This document shows, piece after piece, positions 7,119 through 17,288 of a stretch of 64,000 bases of DNA; positions within the stretch are counted from its first letter, which is position 1; the number at the start of each line of letters is the position of its first letter. This DNA is from Fructobacillus durionis (GTDB taxonomy: Bacteria; Bacillota; Bacilli; Lactobacillales; Lactobacillaceae). The notes beneath the pieces are model-generated. The model did no database searches and was not told where the DNA came from. It saw nothing but the letters and a program-made list of their open reading frames with translations. Both the position numbers and the translations under genes were made by a program. The stretch is taken from the NCBI RefSeq assembly GCF_900112405.1, contig NZ_FOLI01000004.1:1-64000 (forward strand), in the 5' to 3' direction.

Positions 7119-9593
7119 ATGGCAGATCAATATACAAATTCAGCAAAGACTGTCCTGGCAATTGCCCAGGACCAAGCCAAGTATTTCCGCCACTTAGCCG
7201 TTGGGACGGAACATCTGCTTCTCGCACTAGCTATGGAACGACAGGGAGTTGCTGGAAAGATTCTTTCCGAATTCTCCGTTACGGCCAAGGATGTGCAAGA
7301 AGAAATCGAGCACTACACGGGCTTTGGGGTCCAGCAGAACTTTGACCCTGACCTCTACTTGCCCTACTCACCAAAAGCTGGCTCTGTTTTGAACTGGGCA
7401 AGGGAACAGGCAGAGACGCTCGGCCAGCAGGAAATCGGCACGGAGTTAATTCTGTTGGCTTTGATCCAGGACCAGAGTATTTTGGCCGGTCGTGTTTTGT
7501 TGGCACTTGATGTTAATTTGACTGACCTGCAGAAGGCTATTCTCCGTCGTCTGGGTATTTCTGACTTGCGTAAGCAGTTGAAGCGGGCAAAGCCACACCA
7601 AAAGCCAATCGAAGGCACACCTACCTTGGATAAGCTGGGGCGTGACTTGACCCAGGTTGCTCGAACAGAGCACTTGGATCCCGTTATCGGCCGTGACAAC
7701 GAAGTTCGTCGTGTCGTCCAGATTTTGTCACGTCGTACAAAGAACAACCCCGTTTTGGTTGGCGAGCCGGGGGTTGGAAAGACTGCCATTGCTGAGGGAT
7801 TGGCCCAGCGAATTGTCAAAGGACAAGTGCCTGATAACCTGAAGCACAAACGCCTGATGGTCTTAGACATGGGTTCTTTGGTCGCTGGGACCAAGTACCG
7901 AGGCGAATTCGAAGCTCGGTTGAAGCAGATTATCGATGAAATCGAGGCGGACGGCCAGGTTATCTTGTTCGTGGATGAGCTTCATACGCTTGTCGGGGCC
8001 GGAGGAGCGGAAGGTGCGATTGACGCAGCTAACATCCTGAAGCCGGCTTTGGCCCGTGGTGATTTGCAGATGCTTGGGGCGACGACTTTTGATGAATACC
8101 AGCAATCGATTGAATCCGATGCCGCTTTGGAACGTCGTTTTGCCAAAGTCACGGTTAACGAACCCTCAACCGAAGAAGCGATTGCCATTCTGAAGGGAAT
8201 TCGTCCAAAGTTTGAAAGCTACCACCGGGTCAACATTGAAGATGCTGCTGTCGAAGCAGCGGTTAAGCTGTCAGCCCGCTACATCACGGCCCGCTTCCTA
8301 CCAGACAAGGCCATTGACCTGATGGATGAAGCGGCTGCCAAAGTCCAAATCGATGCCGTGGACCGAGCAACACCGGTGCACAACGACCGTGCTGATTTGG
8401 CAGAAATTGTCAAAGACAAGGATGCGGCCATCGCTGAGATGGACTTTGAACTGGCTGCCGATTTGCGCTTGAAAGAAATCGCCCTCCGTCAGAAGATTGA
8501 CAAGGCCATGGTTCGGGCACAGAAGAAGGAAGCCAAGCAGGCTTCTTATCAAATGAAAGTCACGCCGGAAGACATTGCCGATGTTATCTCTGAACAGACT
8601 GGGGTCCCTTTGACTCAGGTTCAAGAAAGCGAATCCGACCAGTTGATGAACTTGGAAAAGGAATTGGGTAAGCGCGTGATTGGCCAAAAGGATGCGGTAT
8701 CTGCCGTTGCCCGTGCCATCCGTCGTTCCCGCTCCGGCTTAGCTGACCCTAAGCGGCCAATGGGCACTTTCCTCTTTCTTGGACCAACTGGTGTTGGAAA
8801 GACGGAGTTGGCCAAGGCATTGGCTGAACTGGTTTTCGGTTCTGAAGACAACATGATTCGAATCGATATGTCCGAGTACCAAGAGCAGTATTCTGCTTCC
8901 CGCTTGATTGGTTCAGCGCCTGGCTACGTTGGTTATGACCAGGGTGGTCAATTGACTGAACAGGTCCGCAAGCACCCATACTCAATCATTCTTTTGGATG
9001 AGTTGGAAAAGGCCAACAAGGACATCTACAACTTGATGCTGCAGGTCTTTGACGATGGATTCTTGACGGATGCCAAGGGACGTCGCGTCAACTTCCGAAA
9101 TACCATTATCATCATGACTTCAAATCTTGGGGCAACCCGTTTGCGTGATGAAAAGACGGTTGGCTTTGGTTCCGTTGACTTGGCGAAAAACAACGAGGCC
9201 GTGGCTAACAAGATTCGTGAGACGGTTAAGGAAACCTTCCGTCCTGAATTCGTGAACCGAATTGACGAGGTACTTGTCTTCGATGCTCTGGAAGAGCCAG
9301 AGGTTGAACAAATTGTTCGCTTGCTATCCAAGTCCCTCTTGGAGCGTGTGGCTGAACAGGGCGTAAAAATTAAGATTACAAAGGCGGCCGTTCAGGCCAT
9401 CGCCAAGGAAGGGTACGACCGTGAATACGGTGCCCGTCCAGTCCGCCGTTTGATCCAGACTGAAATCGAAGATAAGTTGTCAGAAGCTTTGCTATCTGGT
9501 GAAATCACGACTGCTGACATGGTAACGATTGGTGCCACGAAGGGTAAGATTACCTTGAAGGTACAAAAGGAAGCCGAAAAAGTCAGTAACTAA
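7119..9593 (+). CDS. clpC: ClpC-type AAA+ unfoldase of the Clp protease
   Basis: Hexameric unfoldase that feeds substrates to ClpP. Residues 1-145 form the duplicated Clp N-domain. AAA-1 has Walker A GEPGVGKT (about 215-222) and Walker [10 protein letters not shown] (about 281-289). A UVR-like segment ([15 protein letters not shown], about 446-460) marks ClpC rather than ClpB or ClpA. AAA-2 has GPTGVGKT (about 556-563) and [10 protein letters not shown] (about 624-633). VGFG near 680 is the likely ClpP-docking loop. It stands alone rather than in the usual ctsR-mcsAB-clpC operon. TATAAT at 7069-7074 is a probable -10, and I see no CtsR heptamer repeat or CIRCE element upstream. Confidence 0.93.
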   Translation: MADQYTNSAKTVLAIAQDQAKYFRHLAVGTEHLLLALAMERQGVAGKILSEFSVTAKDVQEEIEHYTGFGVQQNFDPDLYLPYSPKAGSVLNWAREQAETLGQQEIGTELILLALIQDQSILAGRVLLALDVNLTDLQKAILRRLGISDLRKQLKRAKPHQKPIEGTPTLDKLGRDLTQVARTEHLDPVIGRDNEVRRVVQILSRRTKNNPVLVGEPGVGKTAIAEGLAQRIVKGQVPDNLKHKRLMVLDMGSLVAGTKYRGEFEARLKQIIDEIEADGQVILFVDELHTLVGAGGAEGAIDAANILKPALARGDLQMLGATTFDEYQQSIESDAALERRFAKVTVNEPSTEEAIAILKGIRPKFESYHRVNIEDAAVEAAVKLSARYITARFLPDKAIDLMDEAAAKVQIDAVDRATPVHNDRADLAEIVKDKDAAIAEMDFELAADLRLKEIALRQKIDKAMVRAQKKEAKQASYQMKVTPEDIADVISEQTGVPLTQVQESESDQLMNLEKELGKRVIGQKDAVSAVARAIRRSRSGLADPKRPMGTFLFLGPTGVGKTELAKALAELVFGSEDNMIRIDMSEYQEQYSASRLIGSAPGYVGYDQGGQLTEQVRKHPYSIILLDELEKANKDIYNLMLQVFDDGFLTDAKGRRVNFRNTIIIMTSNLGATRLRDEKTVGFGSVDLAKNNEAVANKIRETVKETFRPEFVNRIDEVLVFDALEEPEVEQIVRLLSKSLLERVAEQGVKIKITKAAVQAIAKEGYDREYGARPVRRLIQTEIEDKLSEALLSGEITTADMVTIGATKGKITLKVQKEAEKVSN

Positions 9594-9610
9594 TTAAATG
9601 ATTAAATAAG

Positions 9611-9644
9611 AAAAGTCTTGGAAGAATGCTTCCAAGACTTTTTT
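9611..9644 (+). terminator. clpC terminator
   Basis: aaaagtcttggaag pairs with cttccaagactttt around aatg, followed by Ts. Confidence 0.88.
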
Positions 9645-9651
9645 ACTGCAT

Positions 9652-9684
9652 AAAAAAAGAACCCGCCAAGGCGAGTTCTTTTTA
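9652..9684 (-). terminator. Terminator of the PTS_EIIC_2-family gene
   Basis: On the minus strand gaactcg pairs with cgggttc and is followed by TTTTTTT. Convergent with the clpC terminator. Confidence 0.78.
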
Positions 9685-9687
9685 TTT

Positions 9688-10797
9688 TTACATCATATCA
9701 AGGTGAAGGTCGTTTTCCTTAGTTAATCCTGCCTTCTTCAAGAAGAAGTAGAAGAACCAAGCGGCAACACCAGGTACAAGAACACCGAAGACCATAACAA
9801 GCATCAAAGCGTGTACGTTAGTACCAAGCAATGCCAATGGGGCAATCAATGAGTTCAATCCAAGACCGGCGATGGCGTAAGGAACCTTCAATTCGAAGAC
9901 ACCAACGGCAACCATGGCAGAAACACCAGCGATAAGGGCTGGACCGAAGAAGAGTAATGGGCTCTTCAACATGTTGGCAAATTGAACCTTAGGGGTAACG
10001 ATTGTTTGGGCAACGTTAGCACCCAAATCGTTTTGCGTGTAACCCATAACCGTATACATAACGAAAGCGGCAGTTGTTCCAACCAATGCGGCTCCACCTG
10101 AAAGTGGGTCCAACATAACGGCGATGGCAAGAGCGGCAGATGAAGCAGGGGTCATCAAGAAGGCGAACCAGAAGAAGGAAACGATGAAGGCTCCTAAGAA
10201 TGGGTTCACTGACATTGTGTCAGCCAACTTTTCTGAGATCCAGTTCAAGAAAGGCGTTGTATAAGTAGCAGCAACCAAACCAGTTAATGTACCAGTCAAA
10301 ACGGCTGCGAATGGCACCAAAAGCATGTCCAAGGCTGTCTTACCAGTCAAGTAGTTACCAACCAAAACGGCAACAACGGCTGCCAAAACGGCTGAAACTG
10401 GCTGACCAGAAGTCATGATGATTGAACCAGCTGGTTGGTTGGCTGCCCAGTGGGTCGCAGTGTGTGTGTTCGCAACGGCTGTGCTAGCAAAGTAAACGGC
10501 GTTTGATCCAACCGTTGCGGCAATCAATGCGGCACCGGTTGTCAAAACGGTTGAGTCCAAGGCCATGGCAACGCCGACCCCAAGGGCTGGGGCCAACATC
10601 TTTTGACCCATGGCACCGGCCTGCACCAAGGCAGGCAAGTGCAAGATGTTACCAAGGGAGCTGAGCAAGAGGCCCATTCCCAAAACGGACAAGATGGCGT
10701 ATGAGACACCTTGTGAAACAGCGTATACCGCTGACTTCTTCTTTTCTTGCGCAGGTTCTTGCGGGCGCGTATCCGCCTTTGTTAATGTTGCATCCAT
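9688..10797 (-). CDS. PTS_EIIC_2-family membrane permease, attenuator-controlled
   Basis: A 369-residue polytopic protein rich in Gly/Ala/Val helices (about ten predicted segments), resembling the PTS 'EIIC_2' family. No IIA or IIB domain or gene is nearby, so sugar phosphotransfer is doubtful. The start is the ATG at 10797-10795 (MDATLTKA), preceded by GGAGG at the right distance; an in-frame TTG at 10944 lies in the leader and is rejected. Upstream sit a strong promoter, an Ile/Val-rich leader peptide and a terminator/antiterminator pair, which suggests control by charged isoleucine tRNA and a substrate tied to branched-chain amino acids. That substrate is inference. The protein is probably in the cytoplasmic membrane. 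Confidence 0.82.
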   Translation of the reverse strand: MDATLTKADTRPQEPAQEKKKSAVYAVSQGVSYAILSVLGMGLLLSSLGNILHLPALVQAGAMGQKMLAPALGVGVAMALDSTVLTTGAALIAATVGSNAVYFASTAVANTHTATHWAANQPAGSIIMTSGQPVSAVLAAVVAVLVGNYLTGKTALDMLLVPFAAVLTGTLTGLVAATYTTPFLNWISEKLADTMSVNPFLGAFIVSFFWFAFLMTPASSAALAIAVMLDPLSGGAALVGTTAAFVMYTVMGYTQNDLGANVAQTIVTPKVQFANMLKSPLLFFGPALIAGVSAMVAVGVFELKVPYAIAGLGLNSLIAPLALLGTNVHALMLVMVFGVLVPGVAAWFFYFFLKKAGLTKENDLHLDMM

Positions 10798-10829
10798 TGT
10801 TACTTCCTCCGAAAATTCGTTCATGCCAA

Positions 10830-10856
10830 TAAAAAAACGCCAGGCAGCTGGCGTTG
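10830..10856 (-). terminator. Attenuator terminator in the leader
   Basis: Minus strand AACGCCAG..CTGGCGTT followed by seven Ts (read from 10856 down to 10830), about 33 nt before the ATG. Its 5' arm GCCAGCTGCC can instead pair with the upstream segment GGCTGGCAGC (about 10882-10891), giving a mutually exclusive antiterminator. Confidence 0.82.
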
Positions 10857-10881
10857 GTCTAAAGTCGTGGTTAATACGAAA

Positions 10882-10920
10882 AAAGAGGGCTGCCAGCCGG
10901 TGTTGTCTTTGCTGGCAGCT
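10882..10920 (-). promoter_or_regulatory. Attenuator segments 1 and 2 (pause hairpin)
   Basis: On the minus strand GCTGCCAGC (10919-10911) pairs with GCTGGCAGC (about 10890-10882). Segment 2 can alternatively pair with the terminator's 5' arm. This is the 1:2, 2:3, 3:4 layout of classical amino-acid attenuators. Confidence 0.75.
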
Positions 10921-10940
10921 AAAAAGGTGACCAGCATTTA

Positions 10941-11006
10941 TCAAATAATGATAATGCTAATCACAATGACGTTATTCAATTGAGTTGATTGCTTTGTAGT
11001 AGTCAT
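10941..11006 (-). CDS. Isoleucine/valine-rich leader peptide (21 residues)
   Basis: Minus-strand ATG at 11006-11004 with GAGGAG (11020-11015) as ribosome binding site; stop TGA at 10943-10941. The peptide begins MTTTKQSTQL and ends VIVISIIII, so eight of the last ten or so codons are Val or Ile, with four Ile codons just before the stop. That is the design of the ilv-type leader peptides whose stalled translation prevents termination. It has no expected function as a protein. Confidence 0.82.
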   Translation of the reverse strand: MTTTKQSTQLNNVIVISIIII

Positions 11007-11034
11007 AATCAATTCTCCTCGATTGGTTGTCTTA

Positions 11035-11063
11035 ACTATACTAAGATTAAAATTAAATGTCAA
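11035..11063 (-). promoter_or_regulatory. Promoter of the attenuated permease unit
   Basis: Minus strand TTGACA (11063-11058) and TATAGT (11040-11035) separated by exactly 17 bp, a near-consensus sigma-A promoter. Transcription should start near 11028, just ahead of the leader peptide. Confidence 0.85.
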
Positions 11064-11091
11064 CATTTTAATAAAAATATTTTTATTCTCA

Positions 11092-11760
11092 TTAAATCAA
11101 CTCTGTTATTATCCATGAAAATAAGAGAAAAGGAAGAAAAGGTATTTTCCTTTTCTTTATCATTAAAGGAACGCAAATTAATGTCGAAAAAGTAGAGGCG
11201 AAAATGAAGTTGGTAAAAGCTTCTCCGTCAAACATAACTGCGGCCAAAACAAAGACGGGAAAATCGCCAACGCCCATTTTTCGTAAATAAATTAGAGGAA
11301 AGTTTAGTAGAAGAAAGAAAACTTTGAGCAGAATGAATACTGGTTCGTCATGTGATATTCCATCATTGAAAAATAGGAAGTAGGGAATAAGTAGCCAGAC
11401 CATATCGGTGTGTGCTCGCTCTTTTTGACTGTCTTCCCTAGCTAAGAAGAATAGGAAGAAGTGGAGGAAGTAGGCAGCAGACCATTGAAAGGGGATGGTT
11501 AGCATCAAAAGGGGAAAGAGTCCTTCGAAGAAAAGCCACTCCGAAACTGAGGTAAAGACTTGGCCACAGTTACGACAGCGAAACTTCAATATTGGAGCGG
11601 ATAGTAAAGGAATGAGATCATACCAGGCGAGGGGATGACCACAGTTAAAACAATAGGAGCGGCTTGTCCAAAGAGCCTGTCCTGATATTGCCCGATCTGC
11701 TAAACAGCAAATGAATGAAGCGAGCGTAAATTGTGTGATAATTAATAATATTTCTTTCAT
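11092..11760 (-). CDS. comC: Type 4 prepilin peptidase, ComC-like
   Basis: Membrane aspartyl protease of family A24 that cleaves and methylates pilin-like competence proteins. The N-terminal cytoplasmic domain has the two zinc-type CxxC pairs (CFNC about 37-40; CRNC about 62-65). The catalytic aspartates are visible in HTDMVWLLIP (about 118) and in GVGD (about 164-167), and the rest is hydrophobic helices. At 222 residues it is close to the family norm. No good Shine-Dalgarno precedes the ATG at 11760. It is alone, as comC usually is in lactobacilli; its presence implies a comG pseudopilus elsewhere. Confidence 0.88.
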   Translation of the reverse strand: MKEILLIITQFTLASFICCLADRAISGQALWTSRSYCFNCGHPLAWYDLIPLLSAPILKFRCRNCGQVFTSVSEWLFFEGLFPLLMLTIPFQWSAAYFLHFFLFFLAREDSQKERAHTDMVWLLIPYFLFFNDGISHDEPVFILLKVFFLLLNFPLIYLRKMGVGDFPVFVLAAVMFDGEAFTNFIFASTFSTLICVPLMIKKRKIPFLPFLLFSWIITELI

Positions 11761-11851
11761 GCCAAGTTATACGAAGAAAGTTGGCAAGAGTTGTCGACTT
11801 TTCCATTAATAATTCTTAAGATTTTTTTGCTCAAAAAGCCGGTAAAATCCC

Positions 11852-11880
11852 TTGACTTTACCCTAGAAACTGTTATTATA
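11852..11880 (+). promoter_or_regulatory. str-operon promoter
   Basis: TTGACT at 11852-11857 and TATTAT near 11874-11879 (16-17 bp spacer) ahead of rpsL. The -10 region reads ttattata, so the exact hexamer is uncertain. Confidence 0.65.
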
Positions 11881-11884
11881 TTTG

Positions 11885-12020
11885 ACGTGCTTTTAAGACA
11901 TATGCTCTGAATGTCGCTATTGTTGCGACAAAGGGCGGTGTAAAGGCAAGTCTAAGCAGGACTTCCGGGAGCACTTTTGTTTAATGACAAAAATGATACA
12001 CCTGGAACTGTGAAAAGAAA
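11885..12020 (+). promoter_or_regulatory. Structured leader of rpsL-rpsG
   Basis: A ~150 nt untranslated leader with several complementary segments: gtgct (11887-11891) with agcac (11970-11974), gtcgc/gcgac (11913-11929), aagtc/gactt (11948-11964) and ggtgta/tacacc (11937-12002). Some exclude each other. Autogenous control by a ribosomal protein is plausible but not shown. Confidence 0.5.
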
Positions 12021-12037
12021 CGAAGGAGAATAGTAGG

Positions 12038-12451
12038 ATGCCTACAATTAACCAATTGGTTCGTAAGTCTCGTAAGTCTCAAGCGACTAAGTCAAACTCA
12101 CCCGCTTTGAACTTCGGCTACAACTCAATGAAGAAGAAAGCAACTAAGAATGCTGCGCCACAAAAGCGTGGGGTTGCTACCCGTGTTGGAACTTTGACAC
12201 CAAAGAAGCCTAACTCAGCCTTGCGTAAGTACGCTCGTGTACGTTTGTCAAACTTGTACGAAGTTACTGCTTACATCCCAGGTATCGGTCACAACTTGCA
12301 AGAACACTCTGTTGTCTTGATCCGTGGTGGTCGTGTTAAGGATTTGCCTGGTGTGCGTTATCACGTTATCCGTGGTGCGCTTGATACTGCCGGTGTTGAC
12401 GGCCGTATGACATCACGTTCTAAGTATGGAACGAAAGCTCCTAAGAAGTAA
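12038..12451 (+). CDS. rpsL: 30S ribosomal protein S12
   Basis: Decoding-centre protein of the small subunit. The 137 residues carry the invariant [16 protein letters not shown] and [12 protein letters not shown] segments. The lysines at the two classic streptomycin-resistance positions are present, so the allele looks wild type. The ATG follows aaggagaatagtagg. First gene of the str cluster, 17 bp before rpsG. Confidence 0.98.
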   Translation: MPTINQLVRKSRKSQATKSNSPALNFGYNSMKKKATKNAAPQKRGVATRVGTLTPKKPNSALRKYARVRLSNLYEVTAYIPGIGHNLQEHSVVLIRGGRVKDLPGVRYHVIRGALDTAGVDGRMTSRSKYGTKAPKK

Positions 12452-12468
12452 TAAGGAAAGGAAAACTC

Positions 12469-12939
12469 ATGCCACGTAAAGGTTATACAAAGCGTCAGGA
12501 AGTTTTGCCTGACCCAATTTACAATTCAAAGCTAGTTTCCCGTTTGATCAACAAGTTGATGGTCGATGGTAAGCGTGGAACTGCATCTACAATCTTGTAC
12601 GATGCGTTCGACCGTATCAAGGAAACAACTGGTAACGAACCATTGGAAGTTTTCGAACAAGCAATGGAAAACATCATGCCAGTATTGGAAGTTAAGGCCC
12701 GCCGTGTTGGTGGATCTAACTACCAGGTGCCTATCGAAGTTCGCCCAGACCGTCGTACGACTTTGGGACTCCGTTGGTTGGTTAACTACGCACGTTTGCG
12801 TAACGAACACACAATGGACGAACGTTTGGCCAAGGAAATCATCGATGCAGCCAACGAAAACGGTGCATCAGTTAAGAAGCGCGAAGACACGCACAAGATG
12901 GCTGAAGCCAACCGTGCCTTTGCACACTACCGTTGGTAG
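12469..12939 (+). CDS. rpsG: 30S ribosomal protein S7
   Basis: Nucleates assembly of the 30S head and contacts the E-site tRNA. It has 156 residues, the standard bacterial length, with the [16 protein letters not shown] start and a C-terminal AHYRW. RBS aaggaaagg upstream. A hairpin with U-run separates it from fusA. Confidence 0.98.
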   Translation: MPRKGYTKRQEVLPDPIYNSKLVSRLINKLMVDGKRGTASTILYDAFDRIKETTGNEPLEVFEQAMENIMPVLEVKARRVGGSNYQVPIEVRPDRRTTLGLRWLVNYARLRNEHTMDERLAKEIIDAANENGASVKKREDTHKMAEANRAFAHYRW

Positions 12940-12994
12940 GATTTACCGGTTAGCTTGCTGACCGATTGCTTCTTAGCAATGAATACTTTTTTTA

Positions 12995-13026
12995 AAAAGC
13001 GAACTGAACCTAGGTCGCTTTTTATT
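12995..13026 (+). terminator. Hairpin between rpsG and fusA
   Basis: aaaaagcga pairs with tcgcttttt around actgaacctagg. It could reduce read-through from rpsL-rpsG into fusA; a smaller hairpin (attgct/agcaat) lies just upstream. Confidence 0.6.
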
Positions 13027-13056
13027 GCAATAAACGAAAAAAATTAGGAGATCACA

Positions 13057-15168
13057 ATGGCAAAGCGTGAATATCCGCTTAACCGTACTCGTAACATTGG
13101 TATCATGGCCCACATCGATGCTGGTAAGACGACTACGACTGAGCGTATCTTGTACTATACTGGTAAAATCCACAAGATTGGTGAAACACACGATGGTGCT
13201 TCACAAATGGATTTCATGGACCAGGAAAAGGAACGTGGAATTACGATTCAGTCAGCCGCTACTACTGCCGTATGGCGTGGGTTCACTGACCAATATGAAA
13301 AAGATCCTTTCCGTGTTAACATCATCGATACCCCAGGTCACGTGGACTTCACTATCGAAGTTGAACGTGCCCTCCGTGTTTTGGATGGTGCCGTAGCCGT
13401 ATTGGATGGTGCTGCTGGTGTTGAACCACAGACCGAAACTGTTTGGCACCAAGCCACAACTTATAACGTTCCACGTATCGTCTTCGTTAACAAGATGGAT
13501 AAGTTGGGTGCTGACTTTGCAATGTCAGTTGAATCAATGCACGAACGTCTTCGCGTTAACGCCGAAGCCATCCAATGGCCAATTGGTGCCGAAGATGACT
13601 TCGCCGGTGTTATTGATTTGATTAAGGAAGAAGCTTACTACCCAACTGATGAACTTGGTTCAACTTGGGAACCAAAGCCAATTCCTGACGAATACAAGGA
13701 TATCGTTGCTGAACGTCGTGAAAAGTTGATTGAAGCTGTTGCTGATGTCGATGAAGCCTTGATGGACAAGTACCTTGAAGGTGAAGAAATTTCAGTTGAC
13801 GAATTGAAGGCAGCTATCCGTCGTGCCACTTTGGCACTTGAATTCTACCCAGTTCTTGCAGGTTCAGCCTACAAGGATAAGGGTGTTCAAATGATGTTGG
13901 ATGCCGTTGTTGACTACTTGCCATCACCATTGGAAGTTCGCCCATACGTGGCAACTGATCCAAAGACTGATGAAGAAGTTGACTTGATCGCCGATGACTC
14001 AAAGCCATTCGCGGCCTTGGCATTTAAGATCATGACTGATCCATTCGTTGGACGTTTGACATTTATGCGTGTTTATACTGGTTCATTGAAGGCCGGTTCA
14101 TACGTACAAAACACTTCTTCAGACTCACGTGAACGTGTTGGACGTTTGCTCCAAATGCACGCTACTTCACGTACTGAAATCGAAGAAGTCTTCTCTGGTG
14201 ATATCGCCGCTGCTATCGGTTTGAAGAACACTACTACTGGTGATTCATTGACTGATACTGCCCACCCATTGATTCTTGAATCAATGGAATTCCCAGAACC
14301 AGTTATCGAATTGGCCATCGAACCAAAGACGAAGGCCGATCAAGACAAGTTGGCTACTGCTTTGCAGAAGCTTGCTGAAGAAGATCCTTCATTCCGTGCT
14401 ACAACGAACCAGGAAACTGGTGACACGTTGATCGCCGGAATGGGTGAATTGCAGTTGGACATCATGGTTGATCGTATGAAGCGTGAATTCAACGTTGAAG
14501 CCCAAGTTGGTGCCCCTCAAGTTGCTTACCGTGAAGCATTCACTAAGGACGTTAAGGCCCGTGGATTCTTCAAGCGTCAGTCAGGTGGTAAGGGACAGTA
14601 TGGTGATGTTTGGATCGAATTCTCACCAAACGAAGAAGGTGCCGGATTCGAATTCGAAGACGCCATCGTCGGTGGTGTTGTTCCTCGTGAATACATCCCT
14701 TCAGTTGAAGCAGGTTTGAAGGATGCTTTGAACGCTGGTCCTGTTGCTGGCTTCCCATTGGTTGACTTGAAGGCCAAGTTGTACGATGGTTCTTACCACG
14801 ATGTCGATTCTTCTGAAGCTGCCTTTAAGATTGCCGCTTCATTGGCATTGAAGGAAGCTGCCAAGACTGCTGGTGCAGTTATCTTGGAGCCAATCATGGC
14901 CGTTGACATCGTTGTTCCTGAAGAAAACCTTGGTGATGTTATGGGACACGTCTCAGCACGTCGTGGTTTGATTGAAGGACAAGAAAACCGTGGACCTGTT
15001 TTGGCTGTTAAGGCTCAGGTTCCATTGTCAGAAATGTTCGGATATGCAACGACTTTGCGTTCAGCTACGCAAGGACGTGGAACGTTCCAGATGGTCTTCG
15101 ACCACTACCAGGCCGTTCCTAAGAACGTTCAAGAAGAAATCGTTAAGGCACAAGGTAAGGAAGCTTAA
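13057..15168 (+). CDS. fusA: Elongation factor G
   Basis: Translational GTPase that moves tRNA-mRNA through the ribosome and, with RRF, recycles it. 703 residues with G1 AHIDAGKTT (about 18-26), G3 DTPGH (about 91-95), G4 NKMD (about 145-148) and the C-terminal domain motif GYATTLRS. The ATG follows ttaggag. Codon use is strongly biased, as expected for a very highly expressed gene. tufA does not follow; the unit ends at the terminator at 15188. Confidence 0.98.
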   Translation: MAKREYPLNRTRNIGIMAHIDAGKTTTTERILYYTGKIHKIGETHDGASQMDFMDQEKERGITIQSAATTAVWRGFTDQYEKDPFRVNIIDTPGHVDFTIEVERALRVLDGAVAVLDGAAGVEPQTETVWHQATTYNVPRIVFVNKMDKLGADFAMSVESMHERLRVNAEAIQWPIGAEDDFAGVIDLIKEEAYYPTDELGSTWEPKPIPDEYKDIVAERREKLIEAVADVDEALMDKYLEGEEISVDELKAAIRRATLALEFYPVLAGSAYKDKGVQMMLDAVVDYLPSPLEVRPYVATDPKTDEEVDLIADDSKPFAALAFKIMTDPFVGRLTFMRVYTGSLKAGSYVQNTSSDSRERVGRLLQMHATSRTEIEEVFSGDIAAAIGLKNTTTGDSLTDTAHPLILESMEFPEPVIELAIEPKTKADQDKLATALQKLAEEDPSFRATTNQETGDTLIAGMGELQLDIMVDRMKREFNVEAQVGAPQVAYREAFTKDVKARGFFKRQSGGKGQYGDVWIEFSPNEEGAGFEFEDAIVGGVVPREYIPSVEAGLKDALNAGPVAGFPLVDLKAKLYDGSYHDVDSSEAAFKIAASLALKEAAKTAGAVILEPIMAVDIVVPEENLGDVMGHVSARRGLIEGQENRGPVLAVKAQVPLSEMFGYATTLRSATQGRGTFQMVFDHYQAVPKNVQEEIVKAQGKEA

Positions 15169-15187
15169 TTCCTACCCCTTAATTGAT

Positions 15188-15219
15188 AACCAGACTAGTT
15201 TACTAGTCTGGTTTTTCTT
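15188..15219 (+). terminator. fusA terminator
   Basis: accagactag pairs with ctagtctggt around ttta, followed by ttttctttt. Confidence 0.9.
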
Positions 15220-15337
15220 TTGCCTAAAAACATTAGAAAAGTCGGGCTAGACCGTTCAGGAAAAAACGAGGGAAAAGGCTATACGCTGCAGGGTTACCGT
15301 TGTAAAATAGAAAGACTGAATGAAATGGAGAACAGGT

Positions 15338-16477
15338 ATGCAAGCAAGCGAGAAGATTCTAGAATTTAAGCAGGTTGCCTTATCATTCGGAGAGACAGAG
15401 GTCTTGAAGAACATTGATTTATCACTGGATTCTGGCCAGTTTTACACCCTTTTGGGACCATCTGGTTCTGGAAAATCGACGATTTTGAAGCTGATTTCCG
15501 GCCAGTTGCAACCCTCCGCTGGACAGGTGGTTTTTGACGGTAAGGTCATCAACGACTTACCTGCTGAGAAGCGCCGTGTGAACACTGTCTTCCAAAACTA
15601 CTCTCTTTTTCCAAACATGAACGTTTACGATAACGTGGCCTTCGGCCCCCGTTTGAAGAAGATGGCCGAGCCTTTGATTGAAGAAAAGGTGAAAGAGATG
15701 CTTTCTTTAGTGAAACTCTCTGGTTACGAAAACCGCGATATTAACGAGCTTTCTGGTGGCCAGCAGCAGCGTGTGGCCATTGCCCGTGCTTTGGCCAACG
15801 ACCCAGAGCTGCTTTTACTGGATGAGCCTTTGTCAGCCTTGGATTACAAGTTGCGTAAGGTCTTGCAGACTGAACTGCGGACCATTCAACGCCGTTTGGG
15901 CATCACCTTTGTTTTCGTTACCCACGATCAGGAAGAAGCGTTGGCCATGTCAGATTGGATCTTCGTCATGAACGACGGTGTCATCCAGCAGCAGGGAACA
16001 CCTGAAGATATATACGATGAACCCGTTAACAACTTTGTTGCCAATTTCATCGGGGAATCGAACATTGTGCCCGGCATCATGAAGTCTGACTACCTCGTCC
16101 ACTTTGTCGGTAAGGACTTTGAAAACGTGGATGCTGGCATGCGACCAAACGAGCAGGTTGAAGTCGTTTTGCGTCCCGAAGACTTGGATTTCACCACACC
16201 TGAAGAGGGAAAGCTGGTCGTGACCATTAAAAACCAGTCCTTCCGTGGTGATTACTACGAAATCATGGCTCAGGACGATGATTTGAACATCTGGCAGGTT
16301 CAGGTCACGAATCCGGCTAAAATTGGTGAACGAGTTGGCCTGACTTTTGACCCGGAAGACATCCACATCATGCGCTACGACGAATCAGAAGAAGAGTTCG
16401 ACGCTCGCTTGGAAGCCTATGAAGAGGACAATGCTGAGGCAGCCGGTTCAGGGGAGGGTACTCATGAATCGGATTAA
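15338..16477 (+). CDS. potA: Spermidine/putrescine ABC transporter ATPase
   Basis: ATP-binding subunit of the PotABCD polyamine importer. Walker [10 protein letters not shown] (about 41-49), signature LSGGQQQR (about 136-143) and Walker B LLLLDEP (about 158-164), then a C-terminal TOBE-type regulatory domain and an acidic tail (379 residues). The ATG at 15338 is chosen over the one at 15320 because GGAG (15327-15330) sits 7 nt before it. TGTAAAAT at 15301-15308 may be the -10. First of four overlapping genes. Confidence 0.95.
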   Translation: MQASEKILEFKQVALSFGETEVLKNIDLSLDSGQFYTLLGPSGSGKSTILKLISGQLQPSAGQVVFDGKVINDLPAEKRRVNTVFQNYSLFPNMNVYDNVAFGPRLKKMAEPLIEEKVKEMLSLVKLSGYENRDINELSGGQQQRVAIARALANDPELLLLDEPLSALDYKLRKVLQTELRTIQRRLGITFVFVTHDQEEALAMSDWIFVMNDGVIQQQGTPEDIYDEPVNNFVANFIGESNIVPGIMKSDYLVHFVGKDFENVDAGMRPNEQVEVVLRPEDLDFTTPEEGKLVVTIKNQSFRGDYYEIMAQDDDLNIWQVQVTNPAKIGERVGLTFDPEDIHIMRYDESEEEFDARLEAYEEDNAEAAGSGEGTHESD

Positions 16478-17288
16478 GAAACGTTACACCGAGGCTTACT
16501 TGGGTGTCTACGGCCTTTGGTTGCTGGCCTTCGTTGTGGCACCAATGCTATTGCTGCTGATTCAATCGGTCAACGTGCCGGGGCATGGGTTCTCGCTGGT
16601 TAACTACAAGGACTTCTTTACGTCTGGCCCCTACTTGGCCATGACAGTGAACTCCGTCTGGTACGCCTTTTTGATTACGGTGGTGACACTGGCGATTGCC
16701 TATCCGCTGGCCTTGGTCTTGACGACCCTAAAGCACCGGCAACTCTGGTTGCTTTTGGTCATTTTGCCAACCTGGATTAACCTGCTCTTGAAGACCTACG
16801 CCTTTATCGGGCTACTTGGAAAGGGTGGACTCTTAAACCAGACCATCACCGGCATGGGCTTTGGCCCTAGTCAGCTGCTCTTTACAAACGGGGCCTTCCT
16901 GCTGGTTGCTGCCTATATTGAGTTGCCCTTCATGGTGCTGCCAATCTACAACGCCCTCCTGGATATCGACCCGCTGCTGCCAGCGGCGTCGAGGGATTTG
17001 GGTGCTTCCCGCTGGCAAACGCTTAAAAAAGTCATTTGGCCCTTATCAATGCCCGGTGTAAAAACCGGTGTTCAGACCGTCTTTATCCCCAGCCTTTCAC
17101 TCTTTATGATTACCCGTCTGATTGGTGGTAATAAAGTCATTACGCTGGGAACGGCCATTGAGGAACATTTCTTAGTTACACAGAACTGGTCCTTTGGGTC
17201 GACCATTGGGGTCGTGCTCATTATTGCCATGGCTTTGACCATGGCCTTAACATCTGACCGAAAGAAGAAGGGAGGTCGCCGCAAATGA
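16464..17288 (+). CDS. potB: Spermidine/putrescine ABC transporter permease PotB
   Basis: Six-helix inner-membrane permease of the importer (274 residues, [14 protein letters not shown] start). The permease-ATPase coupling motif is seen as [20 protein letters not shown] (about 175-194). The ATG overlaps the 3' end of potA by 14 nt and follows ggggaggg; an in-frame ATG at 16347 inside potA is rejected. Translational coupling with potA is likely. Confidence 0.93.
   Translation: MNRIKKRYTEAYLGVYGLWLLAFVVAPMLLLLIQSVNVPGHGFSLVNYKDFFTSGPYLAMTVNSVWYAFLITVVTLAIAYPLALVLTTLKHRQLWLLLVILPTWINLLLKTYAFIGLLGKGGLLNQTITGMGFGPSQLLFTNGAFLLVAAYIELPFMVLPIYNALLDIDPLLPAASRDLGASRWQTLKKVIWPLSMPGVKTGVQTVFIPSLSLFMITRLIGGNKVITLGTAIEEHFLVTQNWSFGSTIGVVLIIAMALTMALTSDRKKKGGRRK

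Noticed and set aside
9688-10944. Longer permease starting with TTG at 10944
   Set aside because: The extension translates the attenuator hairpins; the ATG at 10797 has an ideal GGAGG.
10610-11195. Plus-strand frames opposite the permease gene and its leader
   Set aside because: They are antisense to a convincing gene, promoter and attenuator and show no family features.
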